Source: Streptomyces sp. NBC_01471 (lineage in GTDB: Bacteria; Actinomycetota; Actinomycetes; Streptomycetales; Streptomycetaceae). Taken from it: a DNA stretch of 64,000 nucleotides. The DNA lies in NCBI RefSeq assembly GCF_041438865.1, contig NZ_CP109450.1:2273001-2337000 (forward strand), read 5' to 3'. Both the position numbers and the translations under genes were made by a program. Below, one piece after another: positions 61,683-64,000 of this stretch. The notes beneath the pieces were generated by a model. That model was not told the origin of the DNA. It did no database searches and worked only from the letters and a program-made list of their open reading frames with translations. Position 1 is the first letter of the stretch. Each line of letters begins with the position of its first letter.

Positions 61683-62312
61683 GTGGAACTGGCCTATTAC
61701 TCGGATTACGCCGTGCGCCTGGTGAACACCGAGGAGCCGGCCCGCAACAAGGACTCCCTCACCTCGGTCGACGCGGTGCGCGAGCTCTTCGGCGCGAACG
61801 CGGCCGCCGCACGCCGCGCCACGGACGCCGACGTCACCCGATTCCGTTCGGTACGGGGGAGGCTGCGCGCCGTGTTCCAGGCGGCGGACGGAGGGGACGA
61901 GACGCTCGCGGTGGACCTGCTGAACTCACTGCTGCTGGAGTTCCCGGTCTCGCCGCAGATCTCGGGCCACGACCACCGGGACGACGACGGCCGGCCGCTG
62001 TGGCACATGCACCTGGCCGATCACCCGTCCAACGTGACGTCCGGCTACGCGGCCATCGCCTCGATGGGGCTGGCGTTCCATCTCACCGAGTACGGGGTGG
62101 ACCGGCTCGGCCTGTGCGAGGCAGCGCCGTGCCGCAACGCCTATCTCGACACATCGACAAACCGATCCCGCCGCTACTGCTCGGACCGCTGCGCGACCCG
62201 CGCCAACGTGGCCGCCTACCGCGCGCGCAAGCGCCTGGAGACGTCACGGTCCGCCAGCACCGGCCGCACCGCCGACGCCAGCCAGGAGAGCACTACGGCA
62301 GCCGACCGCTGA
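61683..62312 (+). CDS. ABATE/CGNR zinc-finger protein
   Basis: 209 residues from the GTG at 61683. The ABATE domain lies at the N-terminus (YYSDYAVRLVNTEEPARNKD, then LRAVFQAADGGDETLAVDLL). The C-terminal CGNR-type zinc finger has Cys in LGLCEAAPCRNAYLDTS and RRYCSDRCATRANVAAYRAR. It probably binds nucleic acid as a transcription regulator, possibly of stress genes. It is convergent with sodX, overlapping its 3' end by about 97 bases on the other strand. Confidence 0.9.
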   Translation: MELAYYSDYAVRLVNTEEPARNKDSLTSVDAVRELFGANAAAARRATDADVTRFRSVRGRLRAVFQAADGGDETLAVDLLNSLLLEFPVSPQISGHDHRDDDGRPLWHMHLADHPSNVTSGYAAIASMGLAFHLTEYGVDRLGLCEAAPCRNAYLDTSTNRSRRYCSDRCATRANVAAYRARKRLETSRSASTGRTADASQESTTAADR

Positions 62313-62677
62313 CGCCCCCGCGTGATGGGCCGGTACCTGGCCCGCACCCTCCCGAGCAGCAGCTCCTCGGGAACGGTGCCGAACGCCCGGCTGTCCACGC
62401 CTTCGGCGTGCGCGTTGTCCCCCAGCACCCACCAGCCGCCCGTACGCCGCTCGATCAGCCGCTTCACGATCAGCAGATCCTGTTGCAGCGGATGGCGCAG
62501 CACGGCCACGTCACCGGGCCTGAACCCGGCGCCGTAGTGCACCAGCAGCTGGTCCCCGTGGAGCAGGGTGGGCACCATGGAGGGCCCCGTCACCTCCGCC
62601 ACACCCAACGGAGCCCGCGTCTCCCGCCCCTGATCCGTCATCCGGTACCTCCCGGTCCGATCGTCCACCAGTCCCAT
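62216..62677 (-). CDS. sodX: Nickel-type SOD maturation protease
   Basis: About 153 residues from the ATG at 62677 (ATG at 62641 is an alternative). Signal-peptidase I type (S24/S26): Ser in VAEVTGPSMVPTLLHGDQLL and Lys in QDLLIVKRLIERRTGGWWVL, followed by LGDNAHAEGVDSRAFG. It removes the N-terminal leader of pro-SodN so that His can bind nickel. It is divergent from sodN, 106 bases apart. The 3' end overlaps the CGNR gene on the other strand. Confidence 0.9.
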   Translation of the reverse strand: MGLVDDRTGRYRMTDQGRETRAPLGVAEVTGPSMVPTLLHGDQLLVHYGAGFRPGDVAVLRHPLQQDLLIVKRLIERRTGGWWVLGDNAHAEGVDSRAFGTVPEELLLGRVRARYRPITRGRQRSAAVVLSWLASAVRPVLADRDVSRRLRAR

Positions 62678-62783
62678 ACTGACCCTGGACTTTTGTCCTA
62701 AGCCCCAGGGGGCACTCGCGAAAACGGGCTTCTCACCGAGTAATGTCGCACCCGAGAAGACGATCACGAGGAAGGACAGCTCC

Positions 62784-63179
62784 ATGCTTTCCCGCCTGTT
62801 TGCCCCCAAGGTGAAGGTCAGCGCACACTGCGACCTCCCCTGCGGCGTGTACGACCCGGCCCAGGCCCGTATCGAGGCCGAGTCGGTCAAGGCCGTCCAG
62901 GAGAAGTACCAGGCCAACGAGGACCCGCACTTCCGGGCCCGCGTCACGGTCATCAAGGAAGAGCGCGCGGAGCTCGCCAAGCACCACGTCTCGGTGCTGT
63001 GGAGCGACTACTTCAAGCCGCCGCACTTCGAGAAGTACCCCGAGCTCCACCAGCTCGTCAACGACACCCTCAAGGCGCTGTCGGCAGCCAAGGGCTCGAC
63101 GGACCCGGCCACGGGCCAGAAGGCGCTGGACTACATCGCCCAGATCGACAAGATCTTCTGGGAGACCAAGAAGGCTTGA
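62784..63179 (+). CDS. sodN: Nickel superoxide dismutase
   Basis: 131 residues from the ATG at 62784 with GAGGAAGG upstream. A 14-residue leader (LSRLFAPKVKVSA) is followed by the nickel hook HCDLPCGVY (His15, Cys16, Cys20 in the precursor). The rest is the four-helix body (VQEKYQANEDPHFRARVTVI, KEERAELAKHHVSVLWSDYF). The mature enzyme removes superoxide. SodX, encoded divergently, cuts before the His. Transcription in relatives depends on nickel. The gene end lies 7 bases from the stop of the second integrase and may be an attachment site. Confidence 0.97.
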   Translation: MLSRLFAPKVKVSAHCDLPCGVYDPAQARIEAESVKAVQEKYQANEDPHFRARVTVIKEERAELAKHHVSVLWSDYFKPPHFEKYPELHQLVNDTLKALSAAKGSTDPATGQKALDYIAQIDKIFWETKKA

Positions 63180-64000
63180 TCTACGGCTAGGCGGTCTGAC
63201 CTGCGGTTTCGCTGGTCATGTCGCCTTCCGGTCCGCACCCGGTCCGCTGGCCGCCGAGTACGGCGTCCATCACGGACCGGGTGCGGTCCTCTTCGCCCGG
63301 CCACAGGTGCGCGTAGATCCGCAGCGTGATGACGGCGGACGCGTGGCCAAGAACCAACTGAACCTGCTTGACGCTCGCGCCGCCCGCGATGAGCGCGGAG
63401 GCGTAGAAGTGCCGCAGGTCGTGGGTCACCATGTGCGGCAGCTCGACGGGCTTGCGGCCCTCTTGCTCGGCCGCCTCGTTCTCCGCTGCCTGGAGCGCAC
63501 GGCGAGCGCAATTCCATTCGGTCTTCCAGCGGCGGTAGTTGAGGGGTTCACCCTCCTCAATCGTGAACAGCCATTCTTTCGAGGGCCGCGCGGCGAGATG
63601 CGCGAGGAGCGCATCGGTGACGACCTCTCCGACGGGGACCGTTCGCCGGGACTTGCCGGTCTTCGGTGGCCCGATGAGACCGGACTGCAGACGCTGCCGC
63701 TCGATACGGATGGTGCCGTTCTTGAAGTCGACGTCCGAGACCTTGAGGCCGAGCAACTCCCCTATGCGCAGACCGGATCCGGCCAGAACAACCATTGCTG
63801 AGCGGATGTACGGCGGCATTGCTCCGAGCATCGCCTCGACCTGCGCAACCGTGGGCGGCGTGATTTCCTCGTCGGGCACGGAGGGGAGCATGATCCGCTT
63901 GCAGGGACTCGCAGGTATGACCTTGTCCTCCACGGCAGCCGTCATGACGCGGACGAGGACGTCGTGCACGTTGCGCACACTGCCAGGCCCCAGCTGCTCG
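63180..64000. mobile_element. Left end of a second integrated element (partial)
   Basis: Inferred from the integrase that directly follows sodN and reads towards it. Only the integrase end is visible. The other border should carry a second copy of the last bases of sodN. Confidence 0.6.
63187..64000 (-). CDS. int: Second tyrosine integrase (5' part outside the window)
   Basis: The frame is open to the window edge, so the N-terminus is missing (visible part about 270 residues, starting EQLGPGSVRNVHDVLV). Catalytic residues: Arg in LAGSGLRIGELLGLKVSDVD, H-x-x-R in MVTHDLRHFYASALIAGG, His in LVLGHASAVITL and Tyr in RIYAHLWPGE. The stop is 7 bases from the sodN stop on the other strand, so a second integrated element or prophage probably begins here with its att site at the sodN end. 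The 3' end of the gene contains CTGACCTGC (63196-63204), the complement of the repeat core of the first element. Confidence 0.93.
   Translation of the reverse strand, partial: EQLGPGSVRNVHDVLVRVMTAAVEDKVIPASPCKRIMLPSVPDEEITPPTVAQVEAMLGAMPPYIRSAMVVLAGSGLRIGELLGLKVSDVDFKNGTIRIERQRLQSGLIGPPKTGKSRRTVPVGEVVTDALLAHLAARPSKEWLFTIEEGEPLNYRRWKTEWNCARRALQAAENEAAEQEGRKPVELPHMVTHDLRHFYASALIAGGASVKQVQLVLGHASAVITLRIYAHLWPGEEDRTRSVMDAVLGGQRTGCGPEGDMTSETAGQTA

Overview
The window is a high-GC actinobacterial chromosome segment, almost certainly Streptomyces. The gene content points there: a conservon (sensor kinase, roadblock protein, DUF742 protein, GTPase), Ni-superoxide dismutase with its maturation protease, a two-domain Kgd/SucA, Lon preceded by an HspR-type (HAIR) site, XRE/DUF397 pairs and many GTG starts. 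From memory, lon, a two-component pair, sucA, malic enzyme, an amino-acid ABC transporter and sodN lie in similar order in the SCO52xx region of S. coelicolor; I did not compare sequences.

Layout. 1-11.3 kb is host DNA: a GAF/SpoIIE phosphatase cut by the window edge, two divergent ferritin-like diiron proteins, a DUF6193-like protein, a frameshifted gene remnant, a small glyoxalase-like protein, a DUF397/XRE pair, an anti-sigma-type ATPase, a PobA-like hydroxylase facing a TetR regulator, and a secreted NlpC/P60 hydrolase. 11.4-20.7 kb is a compact integrated element of about 9.3 kb. It carries a tyrosine integrase, a HTH excisionase-like protein, a D5/primase-type ATPase, a HNH endonuclease, three small operon proteins, a GntR/UTRA repressor with three perfect operators, a GNAT acetyltransferase and a YozE-like protein. 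It is flanked by a 55-bp duplication (50/55 identical) of the 3' end of a styrene-monooxygenase-like gene. I see no FtsK/TraB transfer gene.

The most unusual feature is inside this element. At least six sites carry the near-constant core TGCAGGTCAG in the loop between inverted copies of a short word that differs from site to site (CGACAAG, GCGGACGCT, GTGACGCAG, GGGGAGGC, GGTAGAGGGG and others). The stems therefore vary while left and right arms stay complementary and the loop stays constant. Related word blocks run through the coding junction of the ATPase and HNH genes. I know of no described family with this design.

20.7-35 kb: the monooxygenase joined to a conservon, a PP2C-like protein, a MarR regulator facing a GH25 lysozyme, Lon, a rhomboid-like membrane protein, a spermidine-synthase-like protein, and an OmpR-type two-component system. 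35.2-39.1 kb is kgd/sucA. 39.2-50.4 kb is one leftward conflict/peptide system: Trypco1-like protein, trypsin-VMAP protein, MoxR ATPase, vWA (SAV_2336-type) protein, a 61-residue peptide ending Y-E-D-A-P, a radical SAM/SPASM maturase, and a TIR-like/NTPase/TPR protein of the FxSxx-COOH-system type. The peptide tail matches the FxSxx-COOH layout as Y-x-D-x-x-COOH, so it is a strong candidate cyclophane RiPP precursor.

50.6-63.2 kb is host DNA: DUF6104, a DUF4097/PadR pair with a large operator, a Clp-N protein with a small HTH protein and a duplicated TGTCAA operator, a quinone-oxidoreductase-like protein, malic enzyme, a glutamate-type ABC transporter, a methyltransferase, a CGNR zinc-finger protein, and divergent sodX/sodN. 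A second tyrosine integrase starts 7 bp after sodN and runs off the window, so another integrated element probably begins there.
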